A stretch of DNA of 26,845 bases from Bordetella parapertussis (lineage in GTDB: Bacteria > Pseudomonadota > Gammaproteobacteria > Burkholderiales > Burkholderiaceae_C): the NCBI GenBank assembly GCA_945901125.1, contig CAMDKD010000039.1, positions 1-26,845 of the forward strand, in the 5' to 3' direction. Positions 1-8,024 of the stretch are shown here, piece by piece (position 1 is the stretch's first letter; each line of letters begins with the position of its first letter). The notes under the pieces were generated by a model that searched no databases, had not been told where the DNA came from, and saw nothing but the letters and a program-made list of their open reading frames with translations. A program made the position numbers and the translations under genes.

Positions 1-65
1 ATGCCGGTCGCGTCTGCCGAGGCCAGAAACACCGCCATGCCGACGATATACCTGTTTTGTTGCAA
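1..65 (-). CDS. possible 5' end of a gene cut by the left edge
   Basis: An open frame on the minus strand runs off the left edge. It could begin at a TTG (65-63) a few bases after an AAAGG element, or at the in-frame ATG (38-36). The visible residues (MAVFLASADATG from the ATG) are mildly hydrophobic, as in a membrane or exported protein start. An in-frame TGA lies upstream at 86-84, so the start must be in this stretch if the gene is real. It would be divergent from ahpC and share its upstream region. The opposite strand is also open here up to a TAA at 88-90, so the assignment is weak and no family can be named. Confidence 0.25.
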   Translation of the reverse strand, partial: MQQNRYIVGMAVFLASADATG

Positions 66-170
66 ATTACCTTTCTTCAGTGTTCATTAAGCCTTGATGC
101 AGTTGCAATCCAAACACCTGCCAAGCCAGAAATAAGCCCAGCTCAATGATCGCCATTGAAATAAACAATC

Positions 171-182
171 AGGGTTAACCCT
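171..182. promoter_or_regulatory. 12-bp perfect palindrome upstream of ahpC
   Basis: AGGGTTAACCCT reads identically on both strands and lies about 94 bp before the ahpC start. It may be an operator for ahpC or for the possible divergent gene at the left edge. It does not match the spaced ATAG/CTAT pattern of OxyR sites, and I could not place a convincing OxyR site in this region. Confidence 0.35.
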
Positions 183-204
183 ATATTTGATTATGATTCG
201 CTTC

Positions 205-221
205 AATGAGTTTTTCTCATT
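205..221. promoter_or_regulatory. inverted repeat upstream of ahpC
   Basis: AATGAG, a five-base T-rich spacer and CTCATT form a perfect 6-bp inverted repeat about 55 bp before ahpC. It could be a regulator half-site pair or a small hairpin in the leader. No function can be assigned. Confidence 0.3.
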
Positions 222-232
222 CGATAGTTTTT

Positions 233-264
233 ATCAACCACTCAACCATTCAATCATTTAATCA
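233..264 (+). repeat. four imperfect 8-bp tandem units in the ahpC leader
   Basis: Four consecutive 8-bp units (ATCAACCA, CTCAACCA, TTCAATCA, TTTAATCA; pattern NTYAAYCA) run directly into the Shine-Dalgarno AAGGAA (265-270) of ahpC. The G-poor, AC-rich run should leave the ribosome-binding region unstructured. Whether it does anything beyond that is unknown. Confidence 0.5.
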
Positions 265-275
265 AAGGAACCCGC

Positions 276-839
276 ATGTCACTCATCAACACCAAAGTCC
301 AGCCCTTCAAAGCCCAGGCATTCCACAACGGCAAATTCGTTCAGGTTTCTGACGAAAGCTTCAAAGGCGAATGGTCTGTGCTGATTTTCATGCCGGCCGC
401 CTTCACCTTCAACTGCCCGACCGAAGTCGAAGACGCTGCCGACAACTATGCCGAATTCCAAAAAGCCGGTGCCGAGGTTTACATCATCACCACCGACACC
501 CATTTCGCGCACAAGGTGTGGCACGAAACATCACCCGCGGTCAGCAAAGCCAAATTCCCTTTGATCGGCGACCCCACACACCAACTCACACGCGCTTTCG
601 GCGTGCACATTGAAGAAGAAGGCCTGGCCTTGCGCGGTACTTTCATCATCAACCCTGAAGGCCAGATCAAGACCGCTGAAGTGCACGACAACGCCATCGC
701 GCGCGATGTCAAAGAAACACTGCGCAAATTGAAAGCCGCCCAGTACGTGGCCAACAACCCCGGTCAAGTCTGCCCCGCCAAATGGAACGAAGGCGCCAAG
801 ACATTGACCCCGTCACTCGACCTGGTCGGCAAGATCTAA
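276..839 (+). CDS. ahpC: alkyl hydroperoxide reductase peroxiredoxin AhpC
   Basis: Typical 2-Cys peroxiredoxin (187 residues, the length of enterobacterial AhpC) that reduces hydrogen peroxide, organic peroxides and peroxynitrite in the cytoplasm. The start MSLINTKV and the end SLDLVGKI match the family closely. The peroxidatic Cys47 lies in FTFNCPTE with the Pro40-x3-Thr44-x2-Cys47 pattern; Arg120 is the conserved active-site arginine; the resolving Cys166 lies in VCPAKW. Near the active site it has FMPAAF where E. coli has FYPADF, a modest divergence. A good Shine-Dalgarno (AAAGGAA) precedes the ATG. The reductase gene ahpF follows after 119 bp containing two hairpins. Identity is secure by motif and neighbour. 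Confidence 0.97.
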   Translation: MSLINTKVQPFKAQAFHNGKFVQVSDESFKGEWSVLIFMPAAFTFNCPTEVEDAADNYAEFQKAGAEVYIITTDTHFAHKVWHETSPAVSKAKFPLIGDPTHQLTRAFGVHIEEEGLALRGTFIINPEGQIKTAEVHDNAIARDVKETLRKLKAAQYVANNPGQVCPAKWNEGAKTLTPSLDLVGKI

Positions 840-841
840 GC

Positions 842-885
842 AGCAGGTGTTCTGCTCAAAGAGGTGTGCGCTGTGCGCCTCTTTG
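842..885 (+). promoter_or_regulatory. two consecutive hairpins between ahpC and ahpF
   Basis: Just after the ahpC stop, AGCAG/CTGCT (842-846 with 852-856) forms a small hairpin. CAAAGAGG/CCTCTTTG (857-864 with 878-885) follows immediately as a stronger 8-bp stem. No clean T-run follows, so this is not a textbook terminator. It could act as a partial terminator or an mRNA 3'-end stabiliser that lets ahpC be expressed above ahpF. Confidence 0.5.
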
Positions 886-958
886 CATGGAAGCCCTGAG
901 CTTTTATTTCAACCCACTGTTTGCGCTTGATGCGCTTTGAACCAAGGAATACAAGACC

Positions 959-2548
959 ATGCTTGACTCGAACTTGAAATCACAATTACAAACCTATTTG
1001 CAAAACCTGCGCCAGCCGATCCGCTTGATAGCCAGCCTGGATGACAGCGCGCACAGTGCAGAGATGCGTGAACTGTTGCAAGACATCGTCAGCCTGTCAG
1101 ACAAAGTCAGCTTTGACGAAACCGGCACCGATGCGCGCAAGCCTTCGTTTGTGATCGCCAGGCAAGGCGAAACACGGGGTGTGTGTTTTGCGGCCATTCC
1201 CATGGGCCACGAGTTCACTTCATTGGTTCTGGCTTTGTTGTGGACTGGCGGTCACCCGCCCAAGGTGGAGCCGCAGGTGATTGAACAGATAAAGGCTTTG
1301 GACGCCGACATGAAGTTCGAGGTGTACATGTCTTTGTCCTGCCACAACTGTCCCGACGTGGTGCAGGCGGCGGCCTTGATGGCCATCTACAACCCACGGA
1401 TTCAGACCACGGTGATAGACGGCGCATTGAACCAGGCTGAAGTCGATGCGCGCCAGGTCATGGCCGTACCCATGGTTTACATGAACGATAAAGTCTTTGG
1501 TTCAGGCCGCATGAGCTTAGAAGAAATAGTCGCCAAGCTCGATACCCGATCGGCAGAACGCGAAGCCGCCAGATTGAGCGAAAAAGATCCGTTCGACATG
1601 TTGGTGGTCGGCGGTGGACCCGCAGGCGCGGCGGCTGCGGTTTACGCGGCGCGCAAAGGCATACGCGTTGGTGTGGCGGCAGAGCGTTTTGGTGGCCAAA
1701 CCAACGACACCATGGCCATTGAAAATTACATATCGGTGCTGGAAACTGACGGGCCTAAGTTTGCCGCAGCTTTGGAAGCCCAAGTCCGTCACTATGAAGT
1801 GGACATCATGAATTTGCAGCGCGCTGAAAAAATTGTTGCTGCCGCTGAAGCCGGCGGCATGCTGCAAGTGCATATGAGCAATGGCGCGGTGTTGAGCGCA
1901 CGCAGCGTGATTGTGTCTACCGGTGCCAGATGGCGTAACGTGAACGTGCCCGGCGAGCAGGAATACAAAAACAAAGGCGTGGCCTATTGCCCGCATTGCG
2001 ACGGGCCTTTGTTCAAAGGCAAGCGCGTGGCGGTGATCGGCGGCGGCAACTCAGGTGTAGAAGCGGCGATTGATTTAGCCGGTGTGGTGGCGCACGTGAG
2101 CTTGATCGAGTTTGCAGATGCTTTGAAAGCCGATGCAGTGTTGGTGAGCAAACTCAAAAGCCTCTCGAATGTGGATATACATTTGAACGCGCAAACCTCG
2201 GAAATCACCGGTGACAGCCGCAAAGTGAACGGCTTGCGATTCAAAGACCGCACCACGCAGCAAGAACACGCATTGGCTTTGGAAGGCGTGTTTGTGCAAA
2301 TAGGACTGGTGCCTAACACCGAGTTTTTGAAAGGCACTTTAGAGCTCAGCCGCTTCGGGGAAATAGTGATTGACGATAAATGCCGCACCAGCCTGCCCGG
2401 CGTGTTTGCCGCCGGTGATGTGACCACTGTGCCTTACAAGCAAATCGTTATCGCCGCAGGCGAGGGCGCCAAGGCCGCGCTCAGCGCGTTTGATTACCTG
2501 ATTCGCACGCCCGAGCCTGTGGCTGAGAAAGAGCATGCATTGGCGTGA
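959..2548 (+). CDS. ahpF: alkyl hydroperoxide reductase flavoprotein subunit AhpF
   Basis: NADH-dependent disulfide reductase (529 residues; family about 520) that recycles oxidised AhpC. The N-terminal part, about residues 1-200, is the tandem thioredoxin-like domain with its redox pair in CHNC (Cys128, Cys131). The thioredoxin-reductase-like part follows: FAD-binding GGGPAG (218-223), active-site CPHC (344-347), NAD-binding GGGNSG (361-366), and a C-terminal FAD contact GDVTTVPYKQ (487-496). All redox cysteines are present. The N-terminal domain separates it from plain thioredoxin reductase. It lies downstream of ahpC in the same direction with a hairpin pair between them, consistent with one operon. 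No anomaly seen. Confidence 0.97.
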   Translation: MLDSNLKSQLQTYLQNLRQPIRLIASLDDSAHSAEMRELLQDIVSLSDKVSFDETGTDARKPSFVIARQGETRGVCFAAIPMGHEFTSLVLALLWTGGHPPKVEPQVIEQIKALDADMKFEVYMSLSCHNCPDVVQAAALMAIYNPRIQTTVIDGALNQAEVDARQVMAVPMVYMNDKVFGSGRMSLEEIVAKLDTRSAEREAARLSEKDPFDMLVVGGGPAGAAAAVYAARKGIRVGVAAERFGGQTNDTMAIENYISVLETDGPKFAAALEAQVRHYEVDIMNLQRAEKIVAAAEAGGMLQVHMSNGAVLSARSVIVSTGARWRNVNVPGEQEYKNKGVAYCPHCDGPLFKGKRVAVIGGGNSGVEAAIDLAGVVAHVSLIEFADALKADAVLVSKLKSLSNVDIHLNAQTSEITGDSRKVNGLRFKDRTTQQEHALALEGVFVQIGLVPNTEFLKGTLELSRFGEIVIDDKCRTSLPGVFAAGDVTTVPYKQIVIAAGEGAKAALSAFDYLIRTPEPVAEKEHALA

Positions 2549-2622
2549 GACTGCAAAGCCTGTGCGTCAGCTATGAGGCATTGAATGAGAAGGGTAGGTG
2601 TTCAACAAGATAAACTGAATTC

Positions 2623-2649
2623 ATGTTCGCCAACCGGGTTTCCCTATGA
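2623..2649 (+). other. 8-codon mini-ORF overlapping the queC start
   Basis: An ATG at 2623 opens eight codons (MFANRVSL) and stops at TGA 2647-2649, which overlaps the queC ATG (2646-2648) as ATGA. queC has no clear Shine-Dalgarno of its own, so coupling from this mini-ORF could deliver ribosomes to it. It could also be chance. No obvious Shine-Dalgarno is seen at a usual distance for the mini-ORF either. Confidence 0.25.
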
Positions 2650-3362
2650 ATGACAGTCTTGGCAAAAAGCCAAATGCGGTGGTGTTGCTGAGCGGCGGTT
2701 TGGACTCGACCACGGTGCTGGCCATGGCCGCAGAGCAAGGCTTTGCCCCTTATGCCTTGAGCTTTCAGTACGGCCAGCGCCACGCCCACGAATTGCTAGC
2801 TGCTGAGGCAGTAGCCCGAAAGCTGCACGCCGTCAAGCATGTGGTTGCCAACATAGACCTGCGCGAATTCGGCGGCTCTGCCTTGACCGCCGATATAGAT
2901 GTACCCAAAGGCCGCTCGGCCCAACACATGGCACAAGGCATCCCGGTCACTTATGTGCCGGCCAGAAACACGGTGTTTCTGAGCTTTGCCCTGGCCTGGG
3001 CCGAGACCCTGGGTGCGATGGATATTTTTATCGGCGTTAACGCTTTGGATTACTCCGGCTACCCGGATTGCCGGCCCGAATACATAGCCGCTTATGAAGC
3101 CATGGCCAACCTGGCCACCAAGGCCGGCGTGGAAGGCGCACAAAAACTGAAAATCCATTCGCCGCTGATCAGCTTGTCCAAGGCGCAAATCATTCTTGAA
3201 GGCATGCGCTTGGGTGTGAATTACGCCGACACCAGCAGCTGCTACGACCCGGGCCCGGACGGTAAGCCATGCCAAGCCTGTGATTCGTGCATTCTGCGCG
3301 CCAAGGGCTTTGCTGAAGCGGGCATGGCCGATCCGCTCTACCTCAGACACGACATAGTCTGA
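2646..3362 (+). CDS. queC: 7-cyano-7-deazaguanine synthase QueC
   Basis: ATP-dependent enzyme converting 7-carboxy-7-deazaguanine and ammonia to preQ0 in queuosine biosynthesis. At 238 residues it has normal length. The PP-loop SGGLDST lies at residues 16-22 and the family signature YVPARNTVFLS at 103-113. The C-terminal zinc-binding cysteines are Cys199, Cys209, Cys212 and Cys215 (CQACDSC). The ATG at 2646 gives the expected N-terminus just ahead of the PP-loop, although the Shine-Dalgarno is poor. It is 97 bp after ahpF in the same direction and probably independent of the peroxide genes. queD, queE and queF are not in the window. Confidence 0.96.
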   Translation: MNDSLGKKPNAVVLLSGGLDSTTVLAMAAEQGFAPYALSFQYGQRHAHELLAAEAVARKLHAVKHVVANIDLREFGGSALTADIDVPKGRSAQHMAQGIPVTYVPARNTVFLSFALAWAETLGAMDIFIGVNALDYSGYPDCRPEYIAAYEAMANLATKAGVEGAQKLKIHSPLISLSKAQIILEGMRLGVNYADTSSCYDPGPDGKPCQACDSCILRAKGFAEAGMADPLYLRHDIV

Positions 3363-3450
3363 GGCATTTCCTGACTTGCCTGTGATGCAGCAGGACTTAA
3401 CATAGCCCTGCGAGCAGCCTGACTGCGCTTACAACAACAAGGAGACACAG

Positions 3451-4224
3451 ATGCAAGACTCACTCAAAGGCCGGGTGGCCTGGATCACCGGCGGCGGCAG
3501 CGGTATCGGCCTGGCCGGTGCCATCGAACTGGTCAAGGCCGGGGCGCATGTGGTCATCAGCGGTCGCAACGCTGCCACCAACGCGGCTGCGCTGGCGCAG
3601 TTGCAGGCGCTGGGCAGCGCCGATTCGGTATTGCTGGATGTGGCAGACAAGCATGCAGTGAAAGCCGTGGCGCAGCAAATTCTGGCCGCGCACGGCCGCA
3701 TAGACATATTGGTCAACAGCGCGGGCATTAACGCCACCAAGCGCAACTTTGACGTGCTGAGCGCCGAGTCCTGGGACGATGTGGTCAACATCAACCTGAA
3801 CGGCTTGTTTTATTGTGTGCATGCCGTGCTGCCCGTCATGCGCGCGCAAGCCGGTGGCTTGATCGTCAACGTGTCTTCCTGGGCCGGTTTGTACGCCTCT
3901 AAGCTTACCGGTCCGGCTTACAACGCCACCAAGCGCGCGGTGCTGGCCTTGAGCGAATCCATCAACATGGAAGAGTGTGGCCACGGCATACGCGCCACCT
4001 CGCTGCTGCCCGGCGAGGTCGCCACGCCCATCATGGAAAAACGACCGGTGCCGCCTTCCAAAGAAACCCGCGAGCGCATGGTGCAGCCGGAGGACATGGG
4101 CCGCGCTATTTTGTTTCTGGCGCAAATGCCGGCGCGCGCCTGCGTCAACGAACTGGTTATTTCACCGACGCACAACCGTTTTTACCTCGGTGGTCTTGAA
4201 ACACCGCCGCCCGCCAAACCCTAG
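3451..4224 (+). CDS. short-chain dehydrogenase/reductase (SDR)
   Basis: NAD(P)-dependent oxidoreductase of the classical SDR family, 257 residues. The cofactor motif TGGGSGIG is at residues 13-20, NSAG at 89-92, and the catalytic set is Ser142 or Ser143, Tyr157 and Lys161 in YNATK. Arg39 in SGRN, after the second strand, leans towards NADP use (inference). A strong Shine-Dalgarno (AAGGAG) precedes the ATG. Amidase and Bug-type binding protein genes follow closely on the same strand, so it probably oxidises or reduces a product of that pathway. The substrate cannot be named from sequence. Confidence 0.9.
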   Translation: MQDSLKGRVAWITGGGSGIGLAGAIELVKAGAHVVISGRNAATNAAALAQLQALGSADSVLLDVADKHAVKAVAQQILAAHGRIDILVNSAGINATKRNFDVLSAESWDDVVNINLNGLFYCVHAVLPVMRAQAGGLIVNVSSWAGLYASKLTGPAYNATKRAVLALSESINMEECGHGIRATSLLPGEVATPIMEKRPVPPSKETRERMVQPEDMGRAILFLAQMPARACVNELVISPTHNRFYLGGLETPPPAKP

Positions 4225-4259
4225 TCACCGGTCAAGCAGTTTGAGTAAAGGCTAACACC

Positions 4260-5714
4260 ATGAGCTTCAATCCATTCGCACCGGCGCACAAACTGGCCGC
4301 TGCCATCCGTCAGCAAAAAATCGGCAGCCTGGAGTTGCTCAACGCTCACCTCAAACGCGTCGAGCGCTTCAACCCGGCGTTGAATGCCATCGTGGTGCTT
4401 GACATTGAGCGCGCCAAAAAGCAAGCGCGCGCCGCCGACCGCATGACCTTGCGCGGCGAAAGCAGCGGCCCTTTGCATGGTTTGCCCATGACCATCAAGG
4501 AATCGTTTGACATGAGCGGCTTGCCCAGCACCTGGGGCAGGGTGGACATGAAGCAGTATTTGCCGGTCGCAGACGCTGACGCGGTCAAGCGCTACCGCAC
4601 CGCCGGAGCAGTCATCTTCGGCAAAACCAATGTGCCGGCCATGCTGGCCGACTGGCAAACTTTCAACCCGGTCTACGGCACCACCAACAACCCCTGGGAT
4701 GTGTCTCGGGTGCCAGGCGGTTCATCCGGCGGTTCGGCAGCGGCGCTGGCCGCCGGAATGACCGCGCTTGAGACCGGCAGCGACATAGGCGCGTCCATCC
4801 GAGACCCGGCGCATTACTGTGGTGTCTACGGCCATAAACCCACCTACGGTTTGTGTTCCATCGAAGGCCATGCCTTGCCCGCGTTTTTATCGGTCGACGA
4901 TATTTGCGTCGCCGGGCCGCTGGCGCGCAGCGCGCGCGACTTGGAAATTGCGCTGGGCATCATGGCCGGTGGCGACGATGTGCATTCGCGCGGCTGGCGT
5001 GTGCAGTTGAAAAAACCGGTGAAGAAGCACTGGAAAGAATTCAAAGTGGCAGTGCTGAAAACCGCAGACACTGCTCCGGTGGACATGGCGGTGCAAAACC
5101 GGATTCAAGCCGCGGCCGATTTTCTGGGTAAGGCCGGCGTCAAGGTCAGCGACAGTGCCAGGCCAGATATAGATTTGCACGAAGCGCACAAGACTTTCAT
5201 TTTGCTGTTGCGCGCAGCAACAGCACGCAATCTGTCGCCAACCCAGTTTCGCGGCATACAACAACGCGCAGCTGATTTAGATCCCAAGCGCGACGACTAC
5301 GAGGCCTGGATGTTGCGCGGGTGTGCCTTATCGCACTACGAATGGCTGCTGTTGCACGAACAGCGCTACCGCATGCAATTGCAGTGGGAAGCATTTTTCA
5401 AAGACTACGATTTCTTGTTGTGCCCGACCGCCACGACCACGGCATTTGCGCACAACCAAAAAGGTGAACGCTGGGAACGTATGTTGGATGTGAATGGTCA
5501 ACCGCAACCGACCACCACGCAATTGTTCTGGGCCGGTTATTCGGGCATGGCTTATTTGCCCTCGACAGTCGCCCCGGCAGGTTTGACCGAAGCCGGGTTG
5601 CCCAGCGGCGTGCAAATCATCGGCCCGCAATACGGCGACCTCTTGTGCATAGACATGGCCAAACGTCTTGAAAAAGAATTTGCCGCGTTTCAAGCGCCAC
5701 CGGGCTACGCGTGA
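4260..5714 (+). CDS. amidase (amidase signature family)
   Basis: Ser-cisSer-Lys amide hydrolase, 484 residues, normal for the family. The catalytic triad is visible: Lys80 in MTIKESF, cis-Ser155 in GGSSGGSAAA (153-162), and nucleophile Ser179 in GSDIGASIR. It resembles stand-alone catabolic amidases and the GatA fold, but gatB and gatC are absent nearby, so it is not likely the tRNA amidotransferase subunit. It starts 35 bp after the SDR with an AAAGG ribosome site. It ends overlapping the Bug gene start by one base (TGATG), so the two are probably translationally coupled. No N-terminal export signal is seen, so it should act in the cytoplasm. Substrate unknown. Confidence 0.92.
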   Translation: MSFNPFAPAHKLAAAIRQQKIGSLELLNAHLKRVERFNPALNAIVVLDIERAKKQARAADRMTLRGESSGPLHGLPMTIKESFDMSGLPSTWGRVDMKQYLPVADADAVKRYRTAGAVIFGKTNVPAMLADWQTFNPVYGTTNNPWDVSRVPGGSSGGSAAALAAGMTALETGSDIGASIRDPAHYCGVYGHKPTYGLCSIEGHALPAFLSVDDICVAGPLARSARDLEIALGIMAGGDDVHSRGWRVQLKKPVKKHWKEFKVAVLKTADTAPVDMAVQNRIQAAADFLGKAGVKVSDSARPDIDLHEAHKTFILLLRAATARNLSPTQFRGIQQRAADLDPKRDDYEAWMLRGCALSHYEWLLLHEQRYRMQLQWEAFFKDYDFLLCPTATTTAFAHNQKGERWERMLDVNGQPQPTTTQLFWAGYSGMAYLPSTVAPAGLTEAGLPSGVQIIGPQYGDLLCIDMAKRLEKEFAAFQAPPGYA

Positions 5715-6688
5715 TGAACATTGACAAGTGCCTGCAAACGCTGTGTTTGCTGTGCATCTTCATCGGTACGCAACTGTATGCCCAGACCGCGTACCCGGCC
5801 AAGTCGGTGCGCCTGATCGTGCCGTTTGCGCCGGGCGGTGTGGCTGACACCAGCGCGCGCGTGATCGCCGAGCAGTTGTCGCGCCGTCTCGGTCAGCAGT
5901 TCATGGTGGATAACAAGGCCGGGGCTTCGGGCAACATAGGTACCCAGGCAGTGGCGCTGGCCGAACCCGACGGTTACACCTTGTTGCTGGCGTTTGACGG
6001 CACCATGGTGATCAATCCGCATGTGTTTGAAAAAGTGCCTTTTGATACCGTGAATGATTTCGCGCCTGTGGGAAAAATCGGCGATGCGGTGTTGGTGCTG
6101 GTAGCCCATCCCGGGGTGAACGCCAAAAACCTCAAAGAATTAATCGCCTTGTCTAAATCGCAGACCGGGGGAATGTTTTACGGCACCTCGGGCAGCGGCG
6201 GCACGGCCCATGTAGCAGGCGAATTGTTCAAGCAAAAAACCGGCGCCAACCTGACGCACATGGCCTACAAAGGCGGCGGACAAGCGCTGGTGGATGTGCT
6301 TGGGGGCACCATTCCACTGGGTTTTGTGGCGGTAGCAGGTGCAGCGCAACACATCAAATCAGGGCGAGTGAATCCGCTGGCAATTACCGGCACGCAGCGC
6401 ATCAGCAGTTTGCCGCAGGTGCCGACCTTCATGGAAAGCGGTGTGCCTGAAGTCGATATCAATTCCTGGGTCGGCCTGATGGCGCCTGCCAAAACGCCGC
6501 GCGCGGTGGTTGAGCGATTGAACACCGAACTCAATGCGGTGCTGGCCGACCCCGAGGTCAAGGAAAAGCTCAAGACCTTTGGGATCTACGCCACGCCGGG
6601 CAGCTCGCAAAAATTTGGCGACGAGATCAAAAAAGATCTGGCCCGCTACGCTCATATTGTGAGAGCAGCGAGCATCAAGCCCGATTGA
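5714..6688 (+). CDS. Bug/TctC-family periplasmic substrate-binding protein
   Basis: Extracytoplasmic solute receptor of the tripartite tricarboxylate transporter (Bug) family, 324 residues. The N-terminus is a signal peptide with a hydrophobic core (about residues 8-20) and likely cleavage after LYAQ. The mature part has the family hallmarks YPAKSVRLIVPFAPGG and the ligand-loop region DNKAGASGNIG. The ATG at 5714 overlaps the amidase stop as TGATG; a GTG one codon earlier is an alternative. As is usual for Bug proteins in Burkholderiales, no TctA or TctB membrane genes lie next to it. The context suggests it binds the substrate or product of the amidase, but this is inference. Confidence 0.93.
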   Translation: MNIDKCLQTLCLLCIFIGTQLYAQTAYPAKSVRLIVPFAPGGVADTSARVIAEQLSRRLGQQFMVDNKAGASGNIGTQAVALAEPDGYTLLLAFDGTMVINPHVFEKVPFDTVNDFAPVGKIGDAVLVLVAHPGVNAKNLKELIALSKSQTGGMFYGTSGSGGTAHVAGELFKQKTGANLTHMAYKGGGQALVDVLGGTIPLGFVAVAGAAQHIKSGRVNPLAITGTQRISSLPQVPTFMESGVPEVDINSWVGLMAPAKTPRAVVERLNTELNAVLADPEVKEKLKTFGIYATPGSSQKFGDEIKKDLARYAHIVRAASIKPD

Positions 6689-6698
6689 TACAAAGCGC

Positions 6699-8024
6699 TT
6701 ATGCGTCGCTGGCAGCAGGTACCGGTTGGTACCAAGGCACGTCGGCGTGGGTGCCGTAGCGTCTGACGCGGATATTGGCCTGTTCGCCGTGACCGGCAAA
6801 GTTCTCCATGTGGCACAGGCGCGAGCAGTACTCGCCTATCAGTGCACTGGCCTCGTCGGTCAGCACGCGTTGGTAGGTACAGGTTTTTAAAAACTTGCCC
6901 ACCCACAGCCCGCCGGTGTAGCGCGCTGCTTTGTTGGTTGGCAGTGTGTGGTTGGTGCCTATGACCTTGTCGCCGAAAGACACATTGGTGCGCGGGCCGA
7001 CAAACAAAGCGCCGTAGTTTTGCATATGCGTTTCGAACCACGCGTCTTTGGCGGTCATGATTTGCACATGCTCGGAGGCGATTTCGTTGGCTTTGGCCAG
7101 CATTTCCTCGTAGGTGTCACAAACGATGACTTCGCCGAATTCGGCCCAGCTTTGCGCGGCGATGGCGGCGGTCGGCAAGAGCGTGAGTTGGCGTGCGATT
7201 TCAGCCATGGTGTCTTTGGCCAGCTTCTCGCTGTTGGTCAACAACACCGAAGGCGAGGTCGGACCGTGTTCGGCCTGACCCAGTAAATCCACCGCGCAGA
7301 TTTCGCCGTCCACGGTTTCATCTGCAATCACCAGGGTTTCGGTAGGACCGGCAAACAAGTCGATGCCGACGCGGCCGTATAACTGACGCTTGGCTTCGGC
7401 CACGTACATATTGCCGGGGCCGACCAGCATGTCGACTTGGCCGATGGACGCTGTGCCTATCGCCATGGCGGCAACAGCTTGCACGCCGCCTAGCGTGAGT
7501 ATTTCATCGGCACCGGCGAAATGCATGGCGGTGACGATGGCCGGGTGCGGCGCACCCTGAAACGCAGGCGCGGTAGACACAATGCGCTTGACGCCTGCCA
7601 CTTTGGCGGTCAGCACGCTCATGTGCGCGGACGCAATCATGGGGTATTTGCCGCCGGGCACGTAGCAGCCCACCGAGCTGACCGGGATATGCCGGTGACC
7701 CAACACCACGCCGGGCAAGGTTTCGACTTCCACATCCTTCATGCTGTCGCGTTGAATCTGGGCGAAACGACGGATCTGGGTTTGGGCAAAACGTATGTCT
7801 TCAATCTCGCGCGCCGACAGCGATTTGACAGCGGCCTCAATCTGCTGCTGTGACAAACGGAAATCGGCCGGGTCCCAGTTGTCGAATTGGCGGCTGAATT
7901 CACGCACCGCTTCGTCACCGCGTGACTCTATGGCCTGAATAATGGATTCCACCGTGGCGCGCACCTTGGCGTCTGCGTCGGATTTGGTTTGAGCATCTTT
8001 GCCGCGCTTGAGATAGCGAATCAT
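6699..8024 (-). CDS. histidinol dehydrogenase-family protein, HpsN-like
   Basis: Zinc- and NAD-dependent dehydrogenase of the HisD family, 441 residues from the ATG at 8024 (AGGAA eight bases upstream; an upstream in-frame start at 8072 would add 16 non-conserved residues). Residues matching the known HisD zinc and catalytic residues are all present: Gln250 and His253 (QAEH), Glu318-His319 (SEH), Asp352, and His412 (AGHGEQA). The segment VGCYVPGGKYPMIASAHMS differs from biosynthetic HisD and resembles the paralogs that include sulfopropanediol dehydrogenase HpsN. No other his gene is nearby; it follows a DUF6671 gene and an SbtA-like permease. A catabolic alcohol-to-acid oxidation is therefore more likely than histidine synthesis, but the substrate is open. 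Confidence 0.88.
   Translation of the reverse strand: MIRYLKRGKDAQTKSDADAKVRATVESIIQAIESRGDEAVREFSRQFDNWDPADFRLSQQQIEAAVKSLSAREIEDIRFAQTQIRRFAQIQRDSMKDVEVETLPGVVLGHRHIPVSSVGCYVPGGKYPMIASAHMSVLTAKVAGVKRIVSTAPAFQGAPHPAIVTAMHFAGADEILTLGGVQAVAAMAIGTASIGQVDMLVGPGNMYVAEAKRQLYGRVGIDLFAGPTETLVIADETVDGEICAVDLLGQAEHGPTSPSVLLTNSEKLAKDTMAEIARQLTLLPTAAIAAQSWAEFGEVIVCDTYEEMLAKANEIASEHVQIMTAKDAWFETHMQNYGALFVGPRTNVSFGDKVIGTNHTLPTNKAARYTGGLWVGKFLKTCTYQRVLTDEASALIGEYCSRLCHMENFAGHGEQANIRVRRYGTHADVPWYQPVPAASDA

Noticed and set aside
160..275. OxyR binding site upstream of ahpC
   Set aside because: No set of four ATAG/CTAT-like elements at the required 11-bp spacing could be placed.
1517..1996. A 159-codon minus-strand frame inside ahpF
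   Set aside because: Fully antisense to conserved ahpF sequence and rich in His/Phe/Arg with no motif; a shadow frame.
2796..3350. A 184-codon minus-strand frame inside queC
   Set aside because: Antisense shadow of a conserved gene with no family signal.
3384..3412. Terminator after queC
   Set aside because: GCAGG/CCTGC gives only a 5-bp stem with a 12-base loop and no T-run, too weak to call.
3460..4125. A 221-codon minus-strand frame inside the SDR gene
   Set aside because: Antisense to intact SDR motifs; low-complexity His/Gln/Arg composition and no recognisable domain.
4260..5714. GatA subunit of tRNA amidotransferase
   Set aside because: The catalytic triad is shared, but gatB and gatC are missing and the neighbours are an SDR and a Bug protein, which fits a catabolic amidase.
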